This document shows, piece by piece, positions 42,113 to 49,990 of a stretch of DNA of 54,781 nucleotides. The DNA is from Clostridiales bacterium UBA7285 (lineage in GTDB: Bacteria > Bacillota > Clostridia > Peptostreptococcales > Anaerovoracaceae): positions 1 to 54,781 of the forward strand of contig DKRJ01000028.1 of assembly GCA_002472145.1 (NCBI GenBank), given 5' to 3'. The position numbers and the translations under genes were made by a program. The notes beneath the pieces are model-generated. The model was not told the DNA's origin, ran no database searches, and saw only the letters and a list, made by a program, of their open reading frames with translations. Positions within the stretch are counted from its first letter, which is position 1. Each line of letters starts with the position of its first letter.

Positions 42113-42820
42113 ATGACAGCATCGATTTTGATCAGAGTGATACTCGCGGTCGCCGGTGGGTTCTTCGGATTTTTGGAAGGCAACGGCGCGGTCTGGATCT
42201 TCAACAGAATACCTGAGTCATGGCTTCGCGACTACGGCGAGCCGCTGAAAGAGGATGACGACCCGTACAGGCAGCGCATCAGGCGTTCGCCGTGGAGATA
42301 TTTGTTCTCCGGGCTTTTCGTGGTGCTGAATATCACAATGTTCGAGGAAGACTGGCAGTTCGGGATAATGGCAAGCGCAGCGATCTGGTTTTTGCTGGAA
42401 ATGGCCATAGCGGACAAGCTCTACAGGATCGTTCCCGATCAGTTCATAGTACTGCTCGCGGTCTGCGGGCTCGGGTTCATCCCGTATCACGGGAACTGGC
42501 AGGACAGTCTCTTCGGGGCAGCCATCGGATTCGGCGTGACTGCTTTGATCGAGCTGCTCGGAAAGGTAACATACAGGAGGGACGCGATCGGCGGCGGGGA
42601 CATCAAGTTGTTTACCGCACTCGGGTTCGTCTGCGGCGTTTCCGGCGTCATCTTTATTTTTGCCGCTTCTGCCGTTCTGGCTGCGATGCATTTCGTTCTG
42701 CTCCTGGCGAGGAAAAAGATAAAGAAGACCGATTCGCTGCCGATGGTCCCGTATATCGCGGTCTGCGCGGCGGCGTACCTTGCGTTTTTCTGGGGAAAGT
42801 TCGAGATAATAGAGCTTTAG
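42113..42820 (+). CDS. Prepilin peptidase-like (A24) membrane protease
   Basis: 235 residues, six to seven membrane helices. The two catalytic Asp motifs of A24 peptidases are present: IADKLYRIVPDQFIV (~105) and GGGDIKLFTALG (~160). The N-terminal Cys-rich methylase zinc motif of PilD is absent, so this is the peptidase-only type. ATG 42113 has GGAGGCGG at the right spacing. No type IV pilin genes are in the window, so the substrate must be elsewhere. Confidence 0.85.
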   Translation: MTASILIRVILAVAGGFFGFLEGNGAVWIFNRIPESWLRDYGEPLKEDDDPYRQRIRRSPWRYLFSGLFVVLNITMFEEDWQFGIMASAAIWFLLEMAIADKLYRIVPDQFIVLLAVCGLGFIPYHGNWQDSLFGAAIGFGVTALIELLGKVTYRRDAIGGGDIKLFTALGFVCGVSGVIFIFAASAVLAAMHFVLLLARKKIKKTDSLPMVPYIAVCAAAYLAFFWGKFEIIEL

Positions 42821-42826
42821 GCAGGC

Positions 42827-43669
42827 ATGATGAAAACATACCTTTTCACAATGGAATACGACGGCACCGCCTTCAGCGGATGGCAGAAGCAGGAGGGGCG
42901 GCGGACGGTCGAGGGCACGATCGAGGATACGCTTGAAGCCGCGCTCGGGACTAAGGTCGAGATCTTCGGCACCAGCCGCACGGACGCGGGCGTGCACGCT
43001 CTGGCGCAGTGCTGCTCTTTCACGGCGGACACCGGCATTCCGACCGAAAAACTTCCGTACGTGCTGAATAACTATCTCGCAAAGGGCAGATACGGCACCA
43101 GCCCGCGCGTCTCCGACGTCAGGATCCTCTCCGCGGAGGAAAAAGAGCCGGGCTTCAACGCACGATTCGACTGCAGAGGGAAGACGTACGAGTACCGCAT
43201 GGACACGGGCACGCCGAGCGTTTTCCGAAAGAATTACGTCTACTACGTCGACGGCACCCTTGACGTTCCGGCGATGAACAAAGCCTGCGAAGCGCTCACA
43301 GGAACGCACGACTTTGCGTCTTTCCAGACATCGGGAGGCACTCCGCGGAAAACGACGGTCAGAACTGTCACCGAGGCCAGGGTCGACCTTTCGGAAGAGA
43401 CCGGCGAAGGGAGAGTCGAAGAGCCCGGCTTTGGCGCCGCAGCACATTCCGGCTGCGGCCAGAAGGACGGTCAGCGCGTGATCTTCACTGTTACCGGCGA
43501 CGGATTCCTGTATAATATGGTGAGGATCATGGTCGGGACGCTCGTGGAGATCGGACTCGGGCAGAGGGACGCAGCGGAGATGGAAGAGATCGTAGCCGCG
43601 GCAGACCGCACCCGCGCCGGGCATACAGCGCCGCCGAACGGCCTGTACCTTAAACAAATTTACTTTTAG
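42827..43669 (+). CDS. truA: tRNA pseudouridine synthase A
   Basis: 280 residues. Isomerises U38-U40 of tRNA anticodon arms. EYDGTAFSGWQKQEGRRTVEG, catalytic Asp in GTSRTDAGVHAL (~52), DARF-type motif FNARFDCRGKTYEYR (~107), HDFASFQ and FLYNMVRIMVGTLVEIG. A variable insert at about 190-215 (EEPGFGAAAHSGCG) interrupts a normally short loop. Start could be ATG 42827 or 42830. Confidence 0.95.
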   Translation: MMKTYLFTMEYDGTAFSGWQKQEGRRTVEGTIEDTLEAALGTKVEIFGTSRTDAGVHALAQCCSFTADTGIPTEKLPYVLNNYLAKGRYGTSPRVSDVRILSAEEKEPGFNARFDCRGKTYEYRMDTGTPSVFRKNYVYYVDGTLDVPAMNKACEALTGTHDFASFQTSGGTPRKTTVRTVTEARVDLSEETGEGRVEEPGFGAAAHSGCGQKDGQRVIFTVTGDGFLYNMVRIMVGTLVEIGLGQRDAAEMEEIVAAADRTRAGHTAPPNGLYLKQIYF

Positions 43670-43701
43670 AAACAAATTGACGGATCCGAAAGAGGAATAT
43701 C

Positions 43702-44178
43702 ATGGCAGATTTGAAAAACGAACGCACTTCCTGGGATGAATATTTCATGGCTATGGCGGAGCTCACGGCAACGCGCTCCACGTGCCTGAGGCGCCACGTC
43801 GGCGCTGTCATCGTAAAAGACAAGCATATCATAGCGACGGGATATAACGGAGCGCCGCGCGGCCTGGCGCACTGCGCCGAAATGGGCGGCTGCCTCAGGG
43901 AGCAGCTCGGCATCCCTTCCGGCGAGCGGCAGGAACTCTGCCGCGCTGTCCACGCGGAGCAGAACGCGATAATCCAGGCGGCGACGCTCGGCCACAGCGT
44001 CGAGGGCGCGTCGATCTACATCACACACCAGCCTTGCGTCACGTGCGCTAAGATGATCATCAACGCCGGCATCGACAAGGTCATCGTCAAAGAAGGCTAT
44101 CCCGATAAGATGGCCATCGACATGCTCGAGGAAGCCGGCAAGCGCGTTATTATGATGCACCCACCGGAGAGTAAATGA
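43702..44178 (+). CDS. dCMP deaminase / ComEB-like cytidine deaminase
   Basis: 158 residues. Zinc motifs CRAVHAEQNAI (~80, His-Ala-Glu) and HQPCVTCAKMIINAG (~111, Pro-Cys-x-x-Cys). Converts dCMP to dUMP for thymidylate synthesis. GGAATATC precedes ATG 43702; overlaps the MATE gene by four bases. Confidence 0.92.
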   Translation: MADLKNERTSWDEYFMAMAELTATRSTCLRRHVGAVIVKDKHIIATGYNGAPRGLAHCAEMGGCLREQLGIPSGERQELCRAVHAEQNAIIQAATLGHSVEGASIYITHQPCVTCAKMIINAGIDKVIVKEGYPDKMAIDMLEEAGKRVIMMHPPESK

Positions 44179-45542
44179 CACAGAGCACCGTTGTTTTAGA
44201 TAAGAAAGAACTGAACAAAAAAATATGGCGCATCGCCCTGCCGATCGCCGTGCAGGGAATAATCTCGGCGACGCTGAGCATGATCGACACTCTGATGGTC
44301 GGCACGCTCGGTGAGACCGAACTGGCGGCGGTCGGAGTCGGACAGCAGCTGACGTCCATACACTACCTGCTCCTGTTCGGCTTCACGAGCGGCTGCGCGA
44401 CCTTCATGGCGCAGTTCTACGGTACGAGGGATTACGCGAACATCCGCAAGGTCGTCGGCCTCGCGTGGACTATACTCTTAGGGATCGGCGCCGTTTTTTT
44501 CGTTGTCTCCAACGCTTTCGCCGAGCAGATCCTCTCGTTCTACACTAAGGACAGTGCGGTGCTTGAGGAGGCGTGCCTATATCTGCGGACGATCAGCCTG
44601 CAGTACCTGACTCTGGCTGTCGCGTCACCGATAGAGATGGCGTTTAAATCCTCCCAGAAGACGCGGCTGCCTATGATCTCTAACATCGCCGTCTTCTCTA
44701 CAAACACGCTCGTGAACTACATCCTGATCTTCGGTAAATTCGGCGCTCCCGCCCTCGGAGTACAGGGCGCCGCGCTCGGAACGGCATTCGCCAGGACAGT
44801 GCAGATCGCGATAGACGCGGGATTCCTGTTTTCGAACAAAAACCCGTATCGCGGGCCGTTTAAGAGTTTTTTCGGCTGGGAGAGAGGGCTCGTCGGCAGG
44901 GTCGTCAGGAACTCGATACCGACTTCCGCTAACGAGGTGCTATGGGCAGCCGGGCAGTCGATGTACGCTGCCGCTTTCAACCGCATAGGCACGACGGACT
45001 ATGCCGCGTATCAGGCGGCTAACGCCATCGCAAACATACTCTGGTTCGGCGCATTCAGCGTGGGCGACGCGACGCTCATTTTAGTCGGCGAGAAGCTCGG
45101 GCAGGGAAAGAAAGAGGAGACGTGGCAGCTGTCCAGGCATATGATCAAGATCGGCATCATCGTCGGCTGCACGGTCTGCGTGCTGCTGATCGCTTTGGCG
45201 CGCCCGCTGTGCGGAGTCTTCAACCTGTCGGCATCCGGCGCCCGGAGCACGCTGATCCTGCTTATCGAGATCGCGGTGACCGAACCGCTCGGACTGTATA
45301 ACGGGATAATAATCACGGGTATCCTGCGCGGAGGCGGGGACACGCGATTCGCCGCGATATCCGAGACGTGCTGCGTATGGCTCGTCGGAGTCACTCTGGC
45401 GTTCCTCGGCGCCTCGGTCTGGCACATGCCTATCGTCCTGACCTTTCTTTTGACAAAGGCGGAGGAGGCAGTAAAGGGGTTTATAATGACGTGGCGCTGG
45501 CGCAGCAGGAAGTGGATCAATACGGTGATAGAGGATCTGTGA
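44175..45542 (+). CDS. MATE family efflux transporter (second copy)
   Basis: 455 residues, about 12 membrane segments. IWRIALPIAVQGIISATLSM, MIDTLMVGTLGETELAAVGV and the second-half repeat VRNSIPTSANEVLWAAGQS are standard. Differs strongly from the MATE protein at 981, so not a recent duplicate. Translationally coupled to the deaminase gene. A 21/22-bp tandem array starts in its last three codons. Confidence 0.93.
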   Translation: MTQSTVVLDKKELNKKIWRIALPIAVQGIISATLSMIDTLMVGTLGETELAAVGVGQQLTSIHYLLLFGFTSGCATFMAQFYGTRDYANIRKVVGLAWTILLGIGAVFFVVSNAFAEQILSFYTKDSAVLEEACLYLRTISLQYLTLAVASPIEMAFKSSQKTRLPMISNIAVFSTNTLVNYILIFGKFGAPALGVQGAALGTAFARTVQIAIDAGFLFSNKNPYRGPFKSFFGWERGLVGRVVRNSIPTSANEVLWAAGQSMYAAAFNRIGTTDYAAYQAANAIANILWFGAFSVGDATLILVGEKLGQGKKEETWQLSRHMIKIGIIVGCTVCVLLIALARPLCGVFNLSASGARSTLILLIEIAVTEPLGLYNGIIITGILRGGGDTRFAAISETCCVWLVGVTLAFLGASVWHMPIVLTFLLTKAEEAVKGFIMTWRWRSRKWINTVIEDL

Positions 45543-45685
45543 GCGGGCAGCCGGGATCTGTGATCCTGACGCCCGGACGCCGACCTGCAGCTGCCCGGAC
45601 GCCGACATGCTGACGCCCGGACGCCGACCTGCAGCTGCCCGGACGCCGACATGCAGCTGCCCGGACAGTCGCCTGCGGCTGCCGA
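45533..45685 (+). repeat. 21-22-bp array starting at the MATE stop codon
   Basis: Units start at 45533 (GGATCTGTGA, holding the TGA stop), 45554, 45575, 45597, 45619, 45641 and 45663. The first two share GGATCTGTGA; later ones have drifted to GGACGCCGAC(C/A)TG followed by CAGCTGCCC or CTGACGCCC. The gradient from the coding end outward suggests the array was seeded by the gene's 3' end. Confidence 0.85.
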
Positions 45686-45776
45686 CCCCCGGAGGGAAGC
45701 CAAGTATTATGTTTTGTAAGGGGAATAATTAATTTACCAGTAGAATAATTGTTGGATTAATTGGGAAAAGCGCAGA

Positions 45777-45801
45777 GCGAACCGAAACAGGTTCGCTTTT
45801 T
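45777..45801 (+). terminator. Rho-independent terminator
   Basis: GCGAACC (45777-45783), loop GAAACA, GGTTCGC (45790-45796), TTTTT. Ends the truA-deaminase-MATE transcription unit. The surrounding 45720-45965 is AT-rich, unlike the flanks. Confidence 0.85.
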
Positions 45802-45916
45802 CCATTCGGAAAAAATGGCGAAATTTCAACGTGGGAATCGCTTTTTTCGCGAGATTGGAGTTCGAAAGAATCTTTTTTTATCCGATTAATATGGGGAATA
45901 CTTGACAAATTAAGTA

Positions 45917-45944
45917 TTGACTTATTTTTTCGGTACAGTATGAT
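45917..45944 (+). promoter_or_regulatory. Promoter of the LPDTG gene
   Basis: TTGACT (45917-45922), 16-base spacer, TATGAT (45939-45944). Confidence 0.6.
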
Positions 45945-45965
45945 ACTCACGAAAATATATTAATT

Positions 45966-46361
45966 ATGAATGCCGCTTTAGAAGATACCTTGAAAGGCAA
46001 GATCGTTGTAGACGGCTGCGGAGAATACGTTGCAAAGCAGGAGTTCGAAGACGACCCGGAGGTTTTGGCCGCCCTCTCAGACATTCGTACTGCTCGCGAA
46101 AGCGCCAGAGATACTTATTACAGTGACAATGTAACGGACGATCTCAAAGCGAAGATCTACGTCAGCAGCGACGTCATCTTCACATCATCTGCAGCAACAC
46201 AGCAGAATGATACGATGATAGTGAAGAACCGCGAGGGTCAGCCTCTCCCTGACACGGGAAGCGCGGGAACCGTGATCATCACCATACTGGGCATCGAGGT
46301 CATCGTATTCGCTATCCTTGCGCTGAGCCGCAGGAAAGCCGGATCGGGCCTTCGCAAATAA
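45966..46361 (+). CDS. LPDTG-anchored surface protein, probably truncated
   Basis: 131 residues. The C-terminus has a textbook sorting signal: LPDTG (~97-101), hydrophobic TVIITILGIEVIVFAILAL and a basic RRKAGSGLRK tail. There is no N-terminal signal peptide and no ribosome binding site before ATG 45966; an in-frame stop lies at 45918. It therefore looks like the C-terminal piece of a larger pilin or adhesin that has lost its 5' end, despite having a promoter upstream. The C-terminal layout is like that of SpaA-type pilins. Without export it could not be anchored. Confidence 0.65.
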   Translation: MNAALEDTLKGKIVVDGCGEYVAKQEFEDDPEVLAALSDIRTARESARDTYYSDNVTDDLKAKIYVSSDVIFTSSAATQQNDTMIVKNREGQPLPDTGSAGTVIITILGIEVIVFAILALSRRKAGSGLRK

Positions 46362-46377
46362 GGCGCGATAAACGCAT

Positions 46378-46441
46378 AAAGACCGCCGGGTCATGGATAG
46401 GCGACGGATATCACCATCACCTGTCCGGCCCGGCGGTCTTT
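46378..46441. terminator. Bidirectional terminator
   Basis: AAAGACCGCCGGG (46378-46390) pairs with CCCGGCGGTCTTT (46429-46441), with inner GGATAGG/CCTGTCC pairing. Serves the LPDTG gene and the convergent M42 peptidase gene. Confidence 0.85.
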
Positions 46442-46464
46442 CTCTGCGTGACTTGATTTCTCCT

Positions 46465-47523
46465 TTATTTCTCCGATATATACTCCGCGAAAAGCTTGTA
46501 CGTGTTCTCTACGCCCTTGATGTGCGTGCGCTCGTAGCAGTGCGAAGCGTAGACGCCCATCCCGACGCAGGCGTGGCGCGCGTCGATGCCCGCCTTCATC
46601 GCTACGTCAGCGTCCGAGGAGTACCTCGGGTAGAAGTCGATCGCGTACTCCGCGCCGCACTTCTTTGCCGCCTCGACGAGTTCTTTGTTCAGTGAGAAAT
46701 CGTACGCGCTGGCGGCGTCTTTAGCGCAGATGGAAACGAGCGTTTCCGAACCGGCGAGCCTGACCCCGGCCTGACCGATCCCAACGCATCCCATATCGAG
46801 GGCGATCATGTCCTCTGTGTCTGCCGGCACGCCCGAACCCGCGCCGTGGCCGTTTTCCTCGTATGACGTAAAGAAGAAAGTGACCTTGCGGCCGAGTTTG
46901 ATCTTTCCCTGCCTGACGGACTTTGCCAGAGCCAAAAGGATCGCGACGCCCATCTTGTCGTCGATGTGGCGGCTCTTTATGAAGCCGGAATCAGTCACGA
47001 CCGTGCGCGGATCGAAGCAGACGAAGTCTCCGGTGCCGATGCCGAGGGCTTTAACGTCCTCCGGAGTGCTGACGAGTTCGTCCAGGACGATCTCCAGGTT
47101 ATCGAACGTCGGGAGCACCTCGCGCAGGTTCATGTTCACGTGAGTCGAAGGGTTGTCGAGCTGGCACGCCGCGCTGTACGTTTTGTCCCCGAACATCGGG
47201 AGGACGGTGCAGTTCTCGCCGTATACCGCGCCGGGCACGAGTCCGCCGATATTGGTGAACGTGAGATGGCCGTTCAGCTTGATGCCGGTGATCATGCCGG
47301 CGATTATGTCATAGTGCGCAGAGATGACGAGCGGGTGCCCCTTGCCGCCGATGCAGACGAGAACGCCGTTTTTGTTCGTGATCTCAGGGTCGTATCCCAT
47401 GGAGCGGAGTTCGGATGCGACGTATTCCGCCGCCTTGCCGGTGCGCCCGCCTGGGCTCGGGATCGCAGCGAGTTTCTTGAATTGATCGATGATGTAATCG
47501 TTCGTTGCATTCCTTTTTGCCAT
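46465..47523 (-). CDS. M42 family metallopeptidase (glutamyl aminopeptidase/deblocking type)
   Basis: 352 residues. Dinuclear metal motifs: SAHYDIIAGM (~70), SRHIDDKMGVAILLALA (~188, Asp), TSYEENGHGAG (~225, catalytic Glu pair) and DMGCVG (~247). M42 enzymes form dodecameric TET-like particles that trim peptides in the cytosol. GAGGCAG precedes ATG 47523. Confidence 0.92.
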   Translation of the reverse strand: MAKRNATNDYIIDQFKKLAAIPSPGGRTGKAAEYVASELRSMGYDPEITNKNGVLVCIGGKGHPLVISAHYDIIAGMITGIKLNGHLTFTNIGGLVPGAVYGENCTVLPMFGDKTYSAACQLDNPSTHVNMNLREVLPTFDNLEIVLDELVSTPEDVKALGIGTGDFVCFDPRTVVTDSGFIKSRHIDDKMGVAILLALAKSVRQGKIKLGRKVTFFFTSYEENGHGAGSGVPADTEDMIALDMGCVGIGQAGVRLAGSETLVSICAKDAASAYDFSLNKELVEAAKKCGAEYAIDFYPRYSSDADVAMKAGIDARHACVGMGVYASHCYERTHIKGVENTYKLFAEYISEK

Positions 47524-47701
47524 TTTGCGCTGCCTCTTTTTTGATTAACGCGGGAAAATAAGTGTAAGCGGCGCGTTATCCGGCGCCGCCAAATCAATTT
47601 TAGTGTCGGGTGGCCAAAATGTCAACGCGCGCGGCCCGCCTGAGTCATTTGCAAAATGCTTTGCTCTGATGTATCATTTTTCAACGGAGTGTGCGAATAA
47701 T

Positions 47702-48637
47702 ATGGATAAAGAAACGGAAACAAAAACAAAAACAGCGGCCGGCTCCGGGCGCAGGTCGGGATTCGCTAAATACGTAAAGATCATCGTAGTGCTCGCGGTC
47801 GTTGCGGGCTCGTCGTCGGGCATTTTCGGCAAAGCCATATCCGCGCCGTCGATGGCGATCGGGTTCTGGCGGCTCACGATGGGGCTGCCGTTCTTTGCGA
47901 TACCTGTTTTAACGAAGCACAGAGACACGCTTAAGGCGATATCCAGGCGCGATCTGCTGCTCACGTTCCTGTCGGGAGCGTTTCTGTTCCTGCACTTTTT
48001 CAGCTGGTTCAACGCGGTCAAGATGACGAATATAGGCAGTGCCGTGGTTTTGGCGGCGCTTCACCCGCTCGTCGTGCTGTTCGTGACTGTCTTCATATTT
48101 AAAAAACACGTGGGCGCCAGGCCGGTCGCAGGCATTCTGATCGCGCTGATCGGCGGCGTGATGGTCGCCGGGCTCGACTACAGGCAGCTCTCGTCCGGGA
48201 ATTTCAAGGGCGATATGCTGGCGTTCGCCGCCGGCGTGTTCATGGGGATCTATTTTCTGATCGGGAACGAGGCCAGAAAGAACGTCCCGGGCCCGACGTA
48301 CGTATTTCTCTGTTTTTTTGCGTGCTGGGCGTGTTTTGCCGTCGGAATGATAGCGACGGGGACGCCTACGCTCGGATATACGGCAAAGGATTACCTGCTG
48401 CTGGTCGGACTGACGCTCGTCTGCCAGATCGGCGCTCACGCGGTGCTTAACCTGTGCCTCGGATACGTCGACTCTCTGTACGTTTCGGCGTGGGAGTCCG
48501 GCGAATGCGTTTTTGCCATATTGCTGGGGATGATATTCCTGCGCGAGATACCGACGAGCTGGGAGACGATAGGATGTTTCATAGTCGTCGCGGGGCTTTT
48601 GTACTATAATTACTGGTATGGAAGGGAATCCGACTGA
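47702..48637 (+). CDS. EamA/DMT family transporter
   Basis: 311 residues from ATG 47702, with two EamA repeats and about ten membrane helices (KIIVVLAVVAGSSSGIFGKA ... FLHFFSWFNAVKMTNIGSAV ... AWESGECVFAILLGMIFL). The family exports metabolites and amino acids or imports nucleotides; substrate unknown. An upstream in-frame TTG/ATG start (47603) would add a non-hydrophobic leader with no support. The sortase gene begins 16 bases after the stop. Confidence 0.88.
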   Translation: MDKETETKTKTAAGSGRRSGFAKYVKIIVVLAVVAGSSSGIFGKAISAPSMAIGFWRLTMGLPFFAIPVLTKHRDTLKAISRRDLLLTFLSGAFLFLHFFSWFNAVKMTNIGSAVVLAALHPLVVLFVTVFIFKKHVGARPVAGILIALIGGVMVAGLDYRQLSSGNFKGDMLAFAAGVFMGIYFLIGNEARKNVPGPTYVFLCFFACWACFAVGMIATGTPTLGYTAKDYLLLVGLTLVCQIGAHAVLNLCLGYVDSLYVSAWESGECVFAILLGMIFLREIPTSWETIGCFIVVAGLLYYNYWYGRESD

Positions 48638-48652
48638 ACTTTGATCTGACTT

Positions 48653-49285
48653 ATGACGAAGAGTAAAAAAATCAAATTAGGCAGAATGCTGCTGGTCCTG
48701 GGGATCGTCGCGGTGTGTCTGGGCGCACTTCTGATCTGCCTGAACGCCTACGAGGGATACATGGCCGAAAAGCGGGCCGAACGTGTGCTGAGTACGCTTT
48801 AGGACGAGATCATCGACAGGGCGGCGGGCGGTTCGGGCGCGTCGATCGAAGAGGAACCGTATATCATAGTCGAAGGCAAGCGCTGCATCGGGATCATAGA
48901 GGTCCCTGAACTGGACCTGAAGATGCCTGTCATCGGCGAATGGGAATATTCGAATCTCACGACCGCGCCGTGCAGGTATTCGGGATCGATCAAAACAGGC
49001 GACATGGTGATCTGCGGCCACAATTACTGGAGCCAGTTCGGGCCGCTCAGATACGCAGGGATCGGCATGGAGGTGCACTTCACTTCCGTGAACGGCACGG
49101 TATACCGCTTCGTGGTCGAAAACAGGGAGACGCTTCAGCCCTACGAGGTATCGAGGGCTCTGGAAAACTATAAGAACAGCAGCCGCGAGAACGCCAGATG
49201 GGATCTGACGCTCTTCACGTGCAATCTCGGAGGCGCGACACGCTGCGTGGTTCGCTGCGTCGCGGACGGAGAGACGGTGGAATAA
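48653..49285 (+). pseudogene. Sortase with in-frame TAG stop
   Basis: From ATG 48653 the frame encodes a membrane anchor (RMLLVLGIVAVCLGALLICL), then TAG at codon 50 (48800-48802), then the sortase domain in the same frame: GIIEVPELDLKMPVIG, VICGHNYWSQF (His123), LFTCN (Cys190) and TRCVV (Arg197). All catalytic residues are kept, and CAG-to-TAG is a one-base change (TLQDEI expected). No good internal start exists before residue 90. Either a recent nonsense mutation or a readthrough codon. About 210 codons, small sortase of the class D/B type; class uncertain. Confidence 0.85.
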
Positions 49286-49795
49286 TGGAAAAAGCGACAA
49301 AAACAGAAAGTGAAGACTCGAAGGTCATGAAGGATCTGAAGCGGCTGAACAGGCGCGAACTGCTGGAGATCATGCTCGCTCAGGGGCGTGAGATCGACCG
49401 GCTGAACGCCAGGATCGCCCAAACTGGAGGCCGGCGCGGCGGACAGTAAAAAGCCTGCGCGCGAGGCCGATGCGTCACACAGGGATGAGCCTGAGGGCGG
49501 AAGCGGGGCGGCGCCGGACGATACGCCTGCGCCGGAGGTACAGGATGCAGGTGTGGCGCCGGGCGATACGCCTGCTCACGAGGTACAGGATGCCGGGGCG
49601 GCGTCTGGCGATACGCCTGCGCCGGAGGTACAGGATGCCGGTGCGGCGCCTGGCGATACGCCTGCGCACGAGACTGATCCTGCGCCGGCGGATGAGCATC
49701 CTGCGCGGGTTTCAAGGTCCGGCAAGCATGCCGCCAGACACAGCGGCATATTCGGAAAGAAAATAAGGATAGGCATACGATCCAGGGAAAAATAA
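49285..49795 (+). pseudogene. Coiled-coil protein next to sortase, frameshifted
   Basis: ATG 49285 overlaps the sortase stop (TAATG). The first frame gives LKRLNRRELLEIMLAQGREI DRLNARIAQ and stops at 49449. Removing one A from AAA (49421-49423) continues as LEAGAADSKKPAREADAS, then four 15-residue PGDTPAHEVQDAGAA-type repeats (45 bp each) and a basic tail RSGKHAARHSGIFGKKIRIGI. Small coiled-coil proteins of the same start often accompany sortases. The frameshift lies in a homopolymer, so sequencing error is possible. Confidence 0.65.
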
Positions 49796-49896
49796 GCGGA
49801 GAGGCCCGTCCCCGGGCTGCACGTGTCCCGATGCTGCGGACTTCCATGCACGCCAGCACCGCCAGTCTTCATGTGCGCCCATCCCCGGGACCCGTT

Positions 49897-49925
49897 GAAG
49901 ACGAGGTCGGAATAACATATAATGT
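49897..49925 (+). promoter_or_regulatory. Promoter of enolase
   Basis: TTGAAG (49897-49902), 17-base spacer, TATAAT (49920-49925). Leader of about 59 nt. Confidence 0.7.
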
Positions 49926-49990
49926 AATCGCGCGGCTATTGACGCTCACGCACGGAAATCGAATCAAAATATTTGAAAGGACGGACAGAC

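Noticed and set aside
42218..43675. 485-codon minus-strand frame across the prepilin peptidase and truA
   Set aside because: Antisense shadow of two genes with clear motifs; no ribosome binding site or domain.
48653..49285. Genome-wide recoding of TAG
   Set aside because: Several intact genes in the window end at TAG with normal protein lengths (e.g. YbjQ at 10481, the DUF1015 gene at 28411, enolase at 51295, pepA at 52874), so TAG acts as a stop here.
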